Assembly: GCA_963715635.1 (NCBI GenBank)
Contig: OY970261.1
Coordinates: 806,001-870,000 of the forward strand
Direction: 5' to 3'
Length of the DNA: 64,000 nucleotides
Origin: JAPKZH01 sp963715635
GTDB lineage: Bacteria > Acidobacteriota > Aminicenantia > Aminicenantales > UBA4085
Numbering within the stretch: the stretch's first letter is position 1; each line of letters begins with the position of its first letter. Below, one piece after another: positions 16,772-26,331 of this stretch. Below the pieces are notes generated by a model, which saw nothing but the letters and a program-made list of their open reading frames with translations, made no database searches and was not told the origin of the DNA. Position numbers and translations under genes: made by a program.

Positions 16772-18118
16772 ATGAGCTATATCTCTTTGAGCGATCAAGA
16801 CAAAAAAGAAATGCTGGACAGGATCGGCGTCTCTTCGCCGGAAGAGCTTTTCTGCTGTTTTCCGGAGGACATCCGGCTGAAGAGAGGACTCCATCTTCCG
16901 GCGGCCATGCCCGAGCCGGAACTCCTGCGGCACTTTGAGGCTCTCGCCGCGAAGAACGTGTATGCCAAGTGTCTCTCGTTTCTCGGCGCCGGATCCTACG
17001 TCCATTTTATTCCCTCGGTCGTCGATTACCTGAGTGCCCGCGGTGAATTTGTCACGCCCTATACGCCCTACCAGCCCGAAGTCAGCCAGGGGACCCTCCA
17101 GGTGATCTTCGAATACCAGACACTCATCTGCCAGTTGACCGGTATGGATATCGCCAACGCCTCGCTCTATGACGGGGCTTCGGCGGCCGCCGAAGCCGTG
17201 CTCATGGCCCATCGCCTGAACGGAAAATCCAAGGTGCTTGTCGCCCGGTCCCTTCATCCCCAGTACCGCGAGACGATCGGCACATACACGAAGAATCTGG
17301 CCGTGACCGTAGAAGAGGCCGGGTTAGGCGAGAATGGAGAGATCGATCTAGAAGCCTTGGCCGAAAAGTTGGACAAAGACGTATCGGCCGTGATGATCCA
17401 GTCCCCGAATTTCTTCGGCGTCGTTGAAAATCTGAAAAAAATCGGCGAGCTTGTCCATAGCCGACAGGCCCTTTTGATTGTCGCTGTGGCGGAAGCCGCC
17501 TCGCTCGGCATCCTGGAAGCGCCGGGGAGGCTTGGCGCCGATATAGTCTGCGGCGAAGCCCAATCGTTCGGGCTTGCGCCGAGCTTTGGCGGGCCTTACC
17601 TGGGCTTTATGGGCTGCATGAAAGATTTTCTCCGGCAGCTTCCGGGCCGCATCGCCGGACAGACAAAAGACGTGGACGGCAACCGCGGCTTTGTCCTGAC
17701 GCTGTCCACGCGGGAGCAGCACATTCGCCGTGAAAAAGCCACTTCCAATATCTGCACGAACCAGGCCTTGTGCGCTTTGAGGGCAACCATATTTCTGGAG
17801 ACATTGGGTCAGCTGGGTTTGAAGGAGATGGCGCTCCAGAATATCCAGAAAGCAAACTACGCCGCCGACCGGCTGACGCGGGTGAAAGGCATTAAAAAGA
17901 AATTCGCCGGGAAATTTTTCAATGAATTCGTGCTCGAATTTCCAAAAGATTTACAAAAAGTGAACGACGATCTCAAGCACAAGGGAGTCGTCGGGGGACT
18001 GGCCCTCGGCCGATTCTATCTCGAGCTCAAAAACTGCGGACTCTTCTGCGTCACGGAGGTCCATCAGAAAGAAGAGATCGACAGGCTGGCCTCGCTCGTC
18101 CAGGAGGCATTGCGATGA
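16772..18118 (+). CDS. gcvPA: Glycine dehydrogenase (decarboxylating) subunit 1
   Basis: 448 aa, the N-terminal half of the split P-protein. Together with subunit 2 it decarboxylates glycine using PLP and loads the methylamine on the H-protein lipoyl arm. Conserved segments: CLSFLGAGSYVHFIPSVVDY, FVTPYTPYQPEVSQGTLQVI, MDIANASLYDGASAAAEAVL, and GGPYLGFMGCMKDFLRQLPG. The split arrangement is typical of many anaerobes, thermophiles and Firmicutes; some lineages have one fused 950-aa protein. Overlaps gcvPB by 4 nt (ATGA). Confidence 0.96.
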   Translation: MSYISLSDQDKKEMLDRIGVSSPEELFCCFPEDIRLKRGLHLPAAMPEPELLRHFEALAAKNVYAKCLSFLGAGSYVHFIPSVVDYLSARGEFVTPYTPYQPEVSQGTLQVIFEYQTLICQLTGMDIANASLYDGASAAAEAVLMAHRLNGKSKVLVARSLHPQYRETIGTYTKNLAVTVEEAGLGENGEIDLEALAEKLDKDVSAVMIQSPNFFGVVENLKKIGELVHSRQALLIVAVAEAASLGILEAPGRLGADIVCGEAQSFGLAPSFGGPYLGFMGCMKDFLRQLPGRIAGQTKDVDGNRGFVLTLSTREQHIRREKATSNICTNQALCALRATIFLETLGQLGLKEMALQNIQKANYAADRLTRVKGIKKKFAGKFFNEFVLEFPKDLQKVNDDLKHKGVVGGLALGRFYLELKNCGLFCVTEVHQKEEIDRLASLVQEALR

Positions 18119-19569
18119 TCCGCGAACCCTTGATCTTCGAAATCAGCGATAAAGGCAAACGAGCATTCGCTTTTCCGAAACTCGATGTGCCGGCCAAGAA
18201 TGATGTTCTCGGAGGGCTTCCTATCCGCGAGGACATCCCCGATTTTCCTCAGGTTTCCGAAGTCGAGGTTGTTCGGCATTTTACCCGGCTGTCCCAGGCG
18301 AACTACTGCGTGGACATTGGGTTCTATCCGCTAGGGTCCTGCACGATGAAGTACAACCCCAAGGTCAACGAAAGAGCGGCTTCGCTCGCGGGTTTCGTAT
18401 CGTCCCATCCCTTCGCGCCTCCGGACCTGGTGCAGGGAAACCTGGAAGTTCTTAAGAGAATCGCGGACTATCTTTGCGAAATCGCCGGCATGGATGCCTT
18501 CACGCTCCAGCCCTCTGCGGGCGCCCAAGGAGAGTTAACTGGCATGATGCTCATCCGGGCCTGCCTTGAGGAACGGGGCGACGCGAGGAAGATCGTCCTC
18601 ATTCCAGATTCGGCCCACGGCACGAACCCCTCCAGCGCGCATCTCTGTGGTTATCGCGTCCAGGAGGTCAAATCCAACCAGGCGGGGACGGTCGACCTTG
18701 AAGATCTGGCCCGCAATATGACAAACGATGTCGCCGCGCTCATGCTGACCAACCCGAACACGCTCGGAGTCTTTGAGTGGGACATCAAAAAAATCGCCGA
18801 GATCGTCCATGCCAAGGGCGGATTTCTTTATATGGACGGCGCCAACATGAATGCGCTGACCGGCATCTGCAGGCCTGGTGACGCGGGCGTGGATGTCATT
18901 CACATCAACCTGCACAAGACATTTTCCACACCCCATGGAGGCGGCGGCCCGGGCGCCGGGCCTGTCGGTGTGAAAAAGGCCCTCGAGCTGTATCTGCCCA
19001 TTCCCATCATCGAAAAAAGAGGCGAACAATATGCCCTGAATTTTGTCCGGCCCAAAACGATCGGCCGCGTTCGCAGCTTTTACGGAAATTTCCTCGTTGC
19101 CGTCCGAGCCCTGGCTTATATGCTGACGCTCGGGCCTGAAGGAATCAAAGAGATCGCCGAAATCGCGGTCCTCAATTCCAACTACATCCGCAAGAGTCTG
19201 GAGAAGGACTACCATCTCAAATACGACTCGCCGACCCTTCATGAGTGCGTCTTCTCGGACAAAATCCAGAAGGAGAACGGAATTTCGAACATTGATATCG
19301 CCAAGCGGCTGATCGATTACGGCGTCCATCCACCGACGATGTCCTTCCCGCTGATCGTCCACGGCGCTTTAATGATCGAGCCGACCGAGACCGAGAGCAA
19401 GCGCGACCTGGATATTTTTATCGAGGCCATGAAAAAGATCGCTCAGGAAGCGAAGCAGAACCCGGAGATCCTGAAATCGGCGCCGCACCAGTCCTATGTC
19501 CGCCGGCTGGATGAGACCGCGGCGGCGCGGAACCCGGTCCTTAAATGGGAGAAAGAAAAGAAATCATGA
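18115..19569 (+). CDS. gcvPB: Glycine dehydrogenase (decarboxylating) subunit 2
   Basis: 484 aa, the catalytic C-terminal half of P-protein. PLP-binding lysine lies in HINLHKTFSTPHGGGGPGAG; other hallmarks are YPLGSCTMKYNPKVNE, LQPSAGAQGELTGMMLIR, DSAHGTNPSSAHLCGY and GVHPPTMSFPLIVHGALMIE. Length agrees with the family. Start overlaps gcvPA and stop overlaps glyQ, showing strict translational coupling through the operon. Confidence 0.97.
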   Translation: MIREPLIFEISDKGKRAFAFPKLDVPAKNDVLGGLPIREDIPDFPQVSEVEVVRHFTRLSQANYCVDIGFYPLGSCTMKYNPKVNERAASLAGFVSSHPFAPPDLVQGNLEVLKRIADYLCEIAGMDAFTLQPSAGAQGELTGMMLIRACLEERGDARKIVLIPDSAHGTNPSSAHLCGYRVQEVKSNQAGTVDLEDLARNMTNDVAALMLTNPNTLGVFEWDIKKIAEIVHAKGGFLYMDGANMNALTGICRPGDAGVDVIHINLHKTFSTPHGGGGPGAGPVGVKKALELYLPIPIIEKRGEQYALNFVRPKTIGRVRSFYGNFLVAVRALAYMLTLGPEGIKEIAEIAVLNSNYIRKSLEKDYHLKYDSPTLHECVFSDKIQKENGISNIDIAKRLIDYGVHPPTMSFPLIVHGALMIEPTETESKRDLDIFIEAMKKIAQEAKQNPEILKSAPHQSYVRRLDETAAARNPVLKWEKEKKS

Positions 19570-20414
19570 GCCTCCAGAACCTGATCATGAACCTGCAGAA
19601 GTTCTGGGCCGCCCAGGGCTGCTATCTGGCCCCCTCCTATGACCTTGAAGTCGGCGCCGGAACCATGACGCCCGATACGTTCTTCCGCGTGCTGGACAAG
19701 CGGCCCTGGAGAGTGGGCTATGTCCAGCCTTCGCGTCGGCCGACAGATGGCCGCTATGGAGAGAACCCGCATCGCGTCCAGAAGCACCACCAATTCCAAG
19801 TCATCATAAAGCCTTCGCCGGACGATATCCAGAAAATTTATATCGACGGCCTGGTCTCCCTGGGCATCAACCTGGGGGACCATGACCTTCGCTTTGACGA
19901 AGACGACTGGGAGTCTCCAACCATCGGCGCCTGGGGCGTTGGCTGGCAGGTCATGCTGGACGGGCTCGAAATCACCCAATTCACCTATTTCCAGCAGGCC
20001 GGAGGGGTCGAAGTCTTTCCCATCCCCGTCGAAATCACTTACGGGCTCGAGCGGCTGGAGATGTTCCTCGAGGAAAAAGACAACATCTACGACCTGAAAT
20101 GGTCCGAGGACGTCAGCTACAGGGACCTTCGGTTCGAGGAGGAAAAACAATTCTCGGAATACAATTTCAACCAGGCCACGGTCAGGTCCCTCCGGGAATA
20201 TTTTCGTCTGTCCGAAAAAGAAGCGGCCAAGCTCATCGAGAAAGGCCTGCTTCTTCCAGCCTATGATATGTGCTTGAAGTGCTCGCATGTCTTCAACCTT
20301 CTGGATGCGCGGGGCGCCATCAGCGTTACGGAGCGAGTGAAGATGATCGCCCAGATCCGCGCCCAGGTCAACCAGATCGCCTTGAAATACACGAGCGGCG
20401 AGGGGAGCGCCTGA
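19566..20414 (+). CDS. glyQ: Glycyl-tRNA synthetase alpha chain
   Basis: 282 aa. The class II catalytic subunit of the bacterial alpha2beta2 GlyRS. Start taken at ATG 19566, which overlaps the gcvPB stop as ATGA, giving MSLQNLIMNLQKFWAAQGC; an ATG seven codons upstream is less likely. Signature blocks: YDLEVGAGTMTPDTFFRVL, VQPSRRPTDGRYGENPHR, HQFQVIIKPSP and QQAGGVEVFPIPVEITYGLE. Overlaps glyS by one base. Its position directly behind the glycine cleavage genes is unusual and suggests shared control by glycine supply. Confidence 0.97.
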   Translation: MSLQNLIMNLQKFWAAQGCYLAPSYDLEVGAGTMTPDTFFRVLDKRPWRVGYVQPSRRPTDGRYGENPHRVQKHHQFQVIIKPSPDDIQKIYIDGLVSLGINLGDHDLRFDEDDWESPTIGAWGVGWQVMLDGLEITQFTYFQQAGGVEVFPIPVEITYGLERLEMFLEEKDNIYDLKWSEDVSYRDLRFEEEKQFSEYNFNQATVRSLREYFRLSEKEAAKLIEKGLLLPAYDMCLKCSHVFNLLDARGAISVTERVKMIAQIRAQVNQIALKYTSGEGSA

Positions 20415-22498
20415 TGGAATTCCTGCTGGAGATCAACACCGAAGAGATGCCGTCTTCCCACGTCAAGATGGCCCTGGACGACCTCCAAGAGAAATTCCGC
20501 AAGGAACTGGCGGCGGCAAAACTTGCTGTTGTGGGGCTCTCCCTGTACAGCACCTCCCGTCGCCTGATTGTTGTCGGCGATATCGCGGAGAGACAAGAGG
20601 ACCGTGAAGAGATCGTAACCGGGCCTCCCAAGGCCGTCGCATTGGCTGCGGATGGGACGCCGACGCAGGCGGCGCAGGGTTTCGCTAAATCGAAAGGCAT
20701 CGCTGTCGGCGATCTCCAGGTGATCAAGACCGCCAAGGGCGAGTACCTGGGCTTTAAAAAAATCGTCCAGGGAAAATCCACGGCCGAGATTATGAGTCAA
20801 TTCATTCCCCAGATCCTGTCCTCGATGTCTTTCCCGAAAATGATGCGGTGGGGAACGGGATCGCTGAGGTTTTCGCGACCGGTGCGGAATCTCTTCTGTC
20901 TCTTCGGCAAACAGCCGCTTTCCTTTCAGCTCGAGGGACTGGCCTCAATGGATTTCGTCTATGGCCATAAGCTCCATACTCCGCAAAAACTACGTGTCAA
21001 GTCTTTCGCAGAATACCGAGCGGCCCTTAAAGAAAATTTGGTGATGATCGACCAGGAAGAGCGCAAGACAATCATCCTTGGTCAAATTGAAGCCAGGCTG
21101 GCTCCTCTTAAGGCCCAACTTTATCCAGATCCCGAGCTTCTGGATAAGTTGTCCAATGACGTGGAATATCCCTTTGTCTTTATGGGTTCTTTTCCGGAAG
21201 AATACTTGAACTTGCCCCTCGAAATCCTGAGCACGGCCATGCGGGAAGGACAAAAGCTCTTTTCCGTAGTCAAAGAGAAAAAGCAGCTTCCTTTCTTCTT
21301 AGGGGTGGCCGATGCGCCCGGTGATGCCAAGGGGTTCATCCAGAAGGGCAATGAGCGAGTGCTCAAAGCCAGGCTTGAGGATGCCAAGTTTTTCTGGGAG
21401 CAGGACCGCAAGATCAGCCTGAAAAAAAGAGCTCCCAGCCTGAAGCATGTCCTTTTCCAGGAAAAACTGGGGAGCTATGATGACAAAGCCCAGCGCTTGA
21501 AGAAAATCGTCGCCTATCTCTGCGAAAAAGCCGAGGCCAAGAAAGTCGAGAAAGACGCCATTGGGGCCGCCGAGCTCTGCAAAGTGGACCTGGTGACGGA
21601 CATGGTCAGGGAGTTCCCTTCACTCCAGGGAAAGGTCGGGGGGCTTTATGCCAGGGCCGAAGGCTTGCCTAAGGCTGTGGCCCAGGCGATCTACGAGCAT
21701 TACCAGCCTCAGAGCCTCGATGATGAATGCCCTTCTTCACTGCCGGGAGCCCTCCTGTCCCTGGCGGATAAGCTGGATTCGATCGTGGGCGTGATGGGAA
21801 TTGGCATTCAAACTACGGGCTCCAGCGATCCTTTCGGCCTCCGCCGCAACGCCCACGGCGTCTGCAAGATCATCCTGGACCTTCCGCTGAACATATCCTT
21901 CACGAGGCTCCTGGACAAGGTCTTTTCGACGTATGGGGACAAGCTGAAACGGCCGAAAAAGGAGATCGTCTCGTCTGGCCGGGATTTCTTTACGAACCGC
22001 CTCCGCTATATCTTTGAAAAGCGAGGATTCAGATACGATCTGGTCAATGCCGCCCTCAATGCCGGCATCGATAATATTTATTATTCCGGACTTCGCCTCA
22101 AGGCGCTGGACGCGCTCGAATCCAGCCCTCAGTTTGAACCGCTGATCCTGATGGCCAAGCGCGTCAATAATATTATCACCGGCCAGCCTGTGTATGCCGT
22201 CAATACGGGCTTATTCGTGGAGAAAGAGGAACGCGAGTTGTATTCCATTTTTTCTATCATCAAGCAAAATATCACGCCGATGGTCGCCAAGGGCGATTTT
22301 GCCCAAGCCCAAAAGATTATCTTCCGCCTCCAGCCCTGCCTCAATAATTTTTTTGACCACGTCCTGGTCATGGCCGAGGACAACAAGCTCCGTAGGAACC
22401 GCCTGGCGCTGCTCCAGACGATCAGCAAGGTGCTCCTCCAAATGGCCGACTACTCGCAGGTGGTCGTAGAAGGGGAGAAGCCGAAAGCCCAAAAATAG
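20414..22498 (+). CDS. glyS: Glycyl-tRNA synthetase beta chain
   Basis: 694 aa, the tRNA-recognition subunit of alpha2beta2 GlyRS. Start ATG 20414 overlaps the glyQ stop (TGATG) and begins MEFLLEINTEEMPSSHVKMA, the canonical N-terminus; an open frame further upstream is shadow sequence inside glyQ. Family blocks include FPKMMRWGTGSLRFSRPVRN, PEEYLNLPLEILSTAMREGQ, GLYARAEGLPKAVAQAIYEH and a C-terminal HD-like and anticodon-binding region (AEDNKLRRNRLALLQTISK). Last gene of the glycine operon; a terminator-like hairpin follows. Confidence 0.97.
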   Translation: MEFLLEINTEEMPSSHVKMALDDLQEKFRKELAAAKLAVVGLSLYSTSRRLIVVGDIAERQEDREEIVTGPPKAVALAADGTPTQAAQGFAKSKGIAVGDLQVIKTAKGEYLGFKKIVQGKSTAEIMSQFIPQILSSMSFPKMMRWGTGSLRFSRPVRNLFCLFGKQPLSFQLEGLASMDFVYGHKLHTPQKLRVKSFAEYRAALKENLVMIDQEERKTIILGQIEARLAPLKAQLYPDPELLDKLSNDVEYPFVFMGSFPEEYLNLPLEILSTAMREGQKLFSVVKEKKQLPFFLGVADAPGDAKGFIQKGNERVLKARLEDAKFFWEQDRKISLKKRAPSLKHVLFQEKLGSYDDKAQRLKKIVAYLCEKAEAKKVEKDAIGAAELCKVDLVTDMVREFPSLQGKVGGLYARAEGLPKAVAQAIYEHYQPQSLDDECPSSLPGALLSLADKLDSIVGVMGIGIQTTGSSDPFGLRRNAHGVCKIILDLPLNISFTRLLDKVFSTYGDKLKRPKKEIVSSGRDFFTNRLRYIFEKRGFRYDLVNAALNAGIDNIYYSGLRLKALDALESSPQFEPLILMAKRVNNIITGQPVYAVNTGLFVEKEERELYSIFSIIKQNITPMVAKGDFAQAQKIIFRLQPCLNNFFDHVLVMAEDNKLRRNRLALLQTISKVLLQMADYSQVVVEGEKPKAQK

Positions 22499-22519
22499 GA
22501 AGGCCACCCCTTTTATCAC

Positions 22520-22567
22520 GAACTTCGGGGCTGTCGACCACCTCTTTGTGCCCGTTCTGGTTTTTTT
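22520..22567 (+). terminator. probable rho-independent terminator of the glycine operon
   Basis: GAAC-TT-CGGGGC pairs with GCCCGTTC across an 18-nt loop (a 2-nt bulge on the left arm), followed at once by TGG and seven T. It begins 22 nt after the glyS stop. The loop is longer than ideal, hence moderate confidence. The rest of the gap to 22758 holds nothing recognisable. Confidence 0.5.
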
Positions 22568-22758
22568 AGTTTCATCAGATGCCATGGTAAGGTTCAAGCT
22601 TTCTTAAATGAGTCAACGCCGCAAAGGAAGATACTGGGTGTCGGGGGCGGAGATTATTGGGAATCAGGGGTGGCCATGAGGAATCACCCGACACGGCGAG
22701 GAAATCGCTCTTTCTAGCGCCAGGACCTGGAGAAGAGGACTCTGTTTTTTGCGATAGC

Positions 22759-23064
22759 TTATCCGAGTTTAAAAATTATCATAAGAATTCTAATGAATAA
22801 CAGAATCCAGCCTACGCAAACGATAATCCATGCAATTTTTTTGGCGACACTAACAAGAAACATGAATAAGGTTAATATGATCAAGAATCCAAGGGGATCG
22901 ATAATACTGTCTGGGAAAATCGTGCGTGGAAATATCGGCTGAACGAGCTTGATGATCCCTAAACCAATCTCATGGGCAAGAAAATAAATGAAGGTGAGTA
23001 TCTTGTGAAGGATCACATTCAGAGGTTTAAAATTGGTTGTTTCTTGCACGAATAAACTATTCAT
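22759..23064 (-). CDS. Small membrane protein, unknown
   Basis: 101 aa with a strong AAAGGAGG ribosome site before ATG 23064. An amphipathic N-terminus (VILHKILTFIYFLAHEIGLG) precedes two hydrophobic segments near the C-terminus (IIDPLGFLIILTLFMFLVSV and IAWIIVCVGWILLFIRILMI). No family is recognised. AT-rich relative to its neighbours. It lies downstream of the DUF3943 gene on the same strand, 60 bp away, and may be the third gene of the sigma-54-driven DUF6600-DUF3943 transcript; this is inferred from orientation only. Confidence 0.6.
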   Translation of the reverse strand: MNSLFVQETTNFKPLNVILHKILTFIYFLAHEIGLGIIKLVQPIFPRTIFPDSIIDPLGFLIILTLFMFLVSVAKKIAWIIVCVGWILLFIRILMIIFKLG

Positions 23065-23124
23065 TTTGTTCGGGCCTCCTTTGCCAATAGTATTTCCTGT
23101 TATTTATATAAACAAGGCGTGAAT

Positions 23125-24687
23125 TTAAAAATACAGCATCAGATAAAGTTTCTGTTCGCTGTTTCTTTTGTGAACATCCGGAAAATCTCGAATGTAGCTG
23201 TCCTTGCGGTATAACAAATATTCAATTCCAACGCTGAGATTTCGGAACAGTTTGACTGCAATTCTGGGTTTGAATATCTGGATGTATTTGTTTCCAGACG
23301 CTCCGATATACGTATGAAGCCAGTAAATGTAATAGATCGCCGTCACTTGTCCCCTATTCGCAAGATTAAAAGTGCCCTCAAATTTGGCTTCGCCGCCGCC
23401 GGAATAATCATAATCCCGGGTAGGGAGCCCTTCCTCCACAATATTAAAATATGGCGAATCGCTTGCGGCGAGAGGGACGAGACCGAGATGGACTGCGGTT
23501 TGAAGATTAGAATTCTTGGAAAACTGCCACTTGGCAATGATTCCTCCACCGAAGCCCAGAGCGCTGACTTCGAAAATCTTGCTGTCCCAGTAGTTATAAT
23601 GTTGAAATGCCCCAATCAGCATGTCCAGATTCCCAGAGTGAACGGTCTTGCCGAATAAAAGACCATATCCGGTGACATTGTCCAGATATTTCTTTCCTAT
23701 ATTTTTTCCGTAACTGAGATCGATCCGAAGCTTGAAGACATCAAAAGGCTTTCGGGGTCGTATTTCAAACGGATCTCCATAATCAAGATGAATCCCGAGC
23801 AATGCATTAAAGCTGCCCGTCCCGAAGGTTGTTACCTTATTGAACCAATGCGCCCCGGTGAACAACGCAATATTGAGCGGTTCTTTCTGATAGACCTCTT
23901 TCGGAGTGACTCTGGTCAGCTTTCCCTGCAAAGGCCTGCCCAAAGCTCTCCCGGGGCTAAGAATCGCAGCCGCAAATTCCCGGAAAAATCTCCCCACCCC
24001 GGTCGTTCGATCATCCAGGATATTCGAACTTAATCTGTAAAGGATTTCTCCAAATAATGAGCCGCTGAGAGTCGTGTTGATAAGATCGTTATACGACGGC
24101 AGCCCCGTTTCCCCGAAATACTCCCACATCAAACTGCCCAAAAAGGCAAAAGGCACGGATTCGAAGTAACTATATCCGTTCGCACGAGCGGAATTAAAAT
24201 AAGCGCCCCCGGAATAGGGATGAAAGAAAAAATTCATACCTAACCTGTCTGTATCCCATACCCAGCCCGTTTTTAGGTTATTTTTCCAGCTCTTAGGTCC
24301 TATGTGCGAAAAAGAATAATTAAAAACAAACCTATCGATTGCCCATGTAAAAACATCCGTTGAAACAACTCTGAGAGCAACCGCCCACACAGGAGATTTC
24401 TTAATATACTCTGGGTCGTCATCCCGCAGCCGAACAGGCGGCTCGCTAAACGGCTGTTGTTGGAGGGAAAATGTTATGGGCCCGGAGCCGCCTCCATTCA
24501 CGCTGTCGGTGTTTGTTCGAAAAGAAGATAAACAAAAATTCGCAGCATAGGCTTGCGGGGGTTGATGCAATCCCGGTCGCGGAGGATCGTTGCTCTCGGA
24601 TAATAGGCGCCCGTACGCGTGTGAGCCGCCACTGATTAAGGCCGCGAAACAGACCAAGGCAATCAGTATGGGTTGGCTTTTCTTCAT
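23125..24687 (-). CDS. DUF3943 outer-membrane-type protein
   Basis: About 520 aa from ATG 24687 (MKKSQPILIALVCFAALISG, a signal peptide); a longer frame starts at 24750 but adds a non-signal leader. The middle carries WAVALRVVSTDVFTWAIDRF, HPYSGGAYFNSARANGYSYF and SVPFAFLGSLMWEYFGETGL, the conserved core of DUF3943. The C-terminal 250 residues alternate hydrophobic strands (for example LRIDLSYGKNIGKKY) and end in YLMLYF, with a terminal Phe as expected for outer-membrane beta-barrel assembly. Function unknown. It follows the DUF6600 gene by 70 bp and is probably co-transcribed from the sigma-54 promoter at 26023-26038. Somewhat lower GC than the surrounding housekeeping genes. Confidence 0.8.
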   Translation of the reverse strand: MKKSQPILIALVCFAALISGGSHAYGRLLSESNDPPRPGLHQPPQAYAANFCLSSFRTNTDSVNGGGSGPITFSLQQQPFSEPPVRLRDDDPEYIKKSPVWAVALRVVSTDVFTWAIDRFVFNYSFSHIGPKSWKNNLKTGWVWDTDRLGMNFFFHPYSGGAYFNSARANGYSYFESVPFAFLGSLMWEYFGETGLPSYNDLINTTLSGSLFGEILYRLSSNILDDRTTGVGRFFREFAAAILSPGRALGRPLQGKLTRVTPKEVYQKEPLNIALFTGAHWFNKVTTFGTGSFNALLGIHLDYGDPFEIRPRKPFDVFKLRIDLSYGKNIGKKYLDNVTGYGLLFGKTVHSGNLDMLIGAFQHYNYWDSKIFEVSALGFGGGIIAKWQFSKNSNLQTAVHLGLVPLAASDSPYFNIVEEGLPTRDYDYSGGGEAKFEGTFNLANRGQVTAIYYIYWLHTYIGASGNKYIQIFKPRIAVKLFRNLSVGIEYLLYRKDSYIRDFPDVHKRNSEQKLYLMLYF

Positions 24688-24757
24688 CGTCGGCCCCGAT
24701 AAGATGCTTCTCGGGGCCGACGCGAAGGGGTTGATAAAAGCTCGACTCACCCCAGCC

Positions 24758-25993
24758 CTACTCCTGATTGATCTTTTTCTTTTTGCCTGGCGGGGCCTGC
24801 TTCTCCTGCTTGGCCGGCTGGGCGACCCGTTTGACCTGCTCGGTATCCTGTTTGTGCCGAACTGTCAACTGCTGCGTCTCGGCCTGATGCTGTTTCTGCA
24901 ATCCGGCAATTTTGGTCTGGTAGTCCTGCTGGATCTTCGCTTTTCCAGCCGTGTCGCGGATTTGCGCTTGTTCTGCGTCGCGCTTCAGTTGCATGTTTTT
25001 GATCTCTTGCGCTTGGCTCAGATCTAAGAGTCTCTTTTCTTCAGTCTGCCGCCTCTGAACGGCCGCGGCTTCCGCGTTGATGGCTTGTTGTCCTCGGGGG
25101 TCGAAGACCTTGGCCGGAGCCAGTTCTTGCCGGGCCTGGTCCCTGTTCAAAAAAACTTTTGGTTTTGCGGCTTCATTTTGCCTGATGGCCGGCCGGAACA
25201 TCTGGATCACTTGGCCCATGATGCTCGTGCGACCCGGCTGCTGGGCATCCTGCAGCCCGTAACTGGGGACGGCCCGACCGGTGATTCGGCGGACCTCATC
25301 AACCCCGATTCCTTCGTTGATGATCCTGTCGTTGCGGGTGTAGATGTTGTTGTGCATAGATGTATAGTTGATGATCGTCTGGTTGCGTTCAAACGGAAGG
25401 ACATAGGGATAGAGATCCTGGTCCTGAAAATGCGGGCCTTGGATGAAGACCCAGAAATTGAGAGGAATATTGATCGAAAGCGAATTGAAATTCATTCCGA
25501 CACTGAACTGGACGCCAGGCGGAAGAGGCGCCCAGCCCATGTATTGGTCGTTCGACCTCCAGGTCACCCAGGCGGGGCCCCAGACCGTGCCGGGGACCCA
25601 AAACCAGCCGATGTCGTTATCCCAGCCCCAGCGGCCATAATGGAAAGGAATATCTCCCCATTCCTGGTCCGAGATCCATGTCCAGCCGTATTCGGTCCAG
25701 ACCCAATGTCCGTCGCTATAGGGCCGCCAGCGGTAGCCCATATGCCTGGGGATCCAAACATAGCCGAAGGGGTTGAGGACGATCCAGTTTCCATAGGGGG
25801 ACAAACGATCATAAAAGTAGGAAGTATCTTCATATCGACCATACTGTTGAGGGCTGCGAGAATACTGTTGAACACTGGGGTCAAGGCAACTTCCCCCGCC
25901 AGGAGGATAGCCGACTTCAGGCGAAGAAAAATACCCAGCGGAGGTCGCCGTGATCAGAAGAATCATGGGAATGATCCAGAGGCCTTTTTTCAT
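24758..25993 (-). CDS. DUF6600-type tryptophan/tyrosine-rich exported protein
   Basis: 411 aa from ATG 25993, preceded by AAAAGGAGAACGAAT; longer open frame upstream has no ribosome site. Signal peptide MKKGLWIIPMILLITATSAG. Then repeated aromatic modules of the form YGNWIVLNPFGYVWIPRHMG, YSDGHWVWTEYGWTWISDQE and YGRWGWDNDIGWFWVPGTVW, diagnostic of DUF6600 (YXWxP-type) proteins. The C-terminal 120 residues are a charged, Gln-rich coiled coil ending in a Lys-rich tail. Members are often encoded with envelope-stress genes. It has an excellent sigma-54 promoter at 26023-26038 and the tandem activator motif beyond it, so it is probably induced by the NtrC-type regulator encoded at 31219-32637. 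Confidence 0.85.
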   Translation of the reverse strand: MKKGLWIIPMILLITATSAGYFSSPEVGYPPGGGSCLDPSVQQYSRSPQQYGRYEDTSYFYDRLSPYGNWIVLNPFGYVWIPRHMGYRWRPYSDGHWVWTEYGWTWISDQEWGDIPFHYGRWGWDNDIGWFWVPGTVWGPAWVTWRSNDQYMGWAPLPPGVQFSVGMNFNSLSINIPLNFWVFIQGPHFQDQDLYPYVLPFERNQTIINYTSMHNNIYTRNDRIINEGIGVDEVRRITGRAVPSYGLQDAQQPGRTSIMGQVIQMFRPAIRQNEAAKPKVFLNRDQARQELAPAKVFDPRGQQAINAEAAAVQRRQTEEKRLLDLSQAQEIKNMQLKRDAEQAQIRDTAGKAKIQQDYQTKIAGLQKQHQAETQQLTVRHKQDTEQVKRVAQPAKQEKQAPPGKKKKINQE

Positions 25994-26022
25994 ATTCGTT
26001 CTCCTTTTATTTAAATAGGTTA

Positions 26023-26038
26023 TGCAAACTTTGTGCCA
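26023..26038 (-). promoter_or_regulatory. sigma-54 (-24/-12) promoter for DUF6600-DUF3943
   Basis: On the minus strand the sequence is TGGCACAAAGTTTGCA, matching TGGCAC-N5-TTGCA at every conserved position with correct GG-to-GC spacing. Transcription should start about 12 nt downstream, leaving a short leader before ATG 25993. The tandem activator motif at 26169-26207 lies about 150 bp upstream. Confidence 0.85.
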
Positions 26039-26168
26039 ATTCATTTTCGTTATTTCCTCTCCGTTTTCATGAATACGACTTGCTTTCAAAGCCCTGATAG
26101 CCACGACACATGGAGTGAGAAGGATGGCCCGGTCCTAACAATCATTTCGGGATAGCTTGGCAGGTAAT

Positions 26169-26207
26169 GTGCTCTTTTATAGGAAATGTGCTGTTTTATG
26201 GGACAAT
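26169..26207. promoter_or_regulatory. tandem activator-binding motif, divergent site
   Basis: Two direct units, GTGCTCTTTTATAGGAAAT at 26169-26187 and GTGCTGTTTTATGGGACAAT at 26188-26207. The same two-unit arrangement recurs at 33390-33428 and 31146-31184, each about 110-150 bp upstream of a sigma-54 promoter. Here it lies midway between two divergent sigma-54 promoters (26023-26038 minus, 26332-26347 plus). This is the expected layout for an upstream activating sequence of an NtrC-type regulator. Confidence 0.75.
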
Positions 26208-26331
26208 TCCTTAGGCGGGAAAACAGCTCAATTTGTCTAACCGGAGGCTTTGAATCGCTGGTCAATTGAAATTCCGCTTTTTTCCAGAGAGGAAATTAAT
26301 TTCCTGACATTCTGAGAACGCGGAAAGATTC

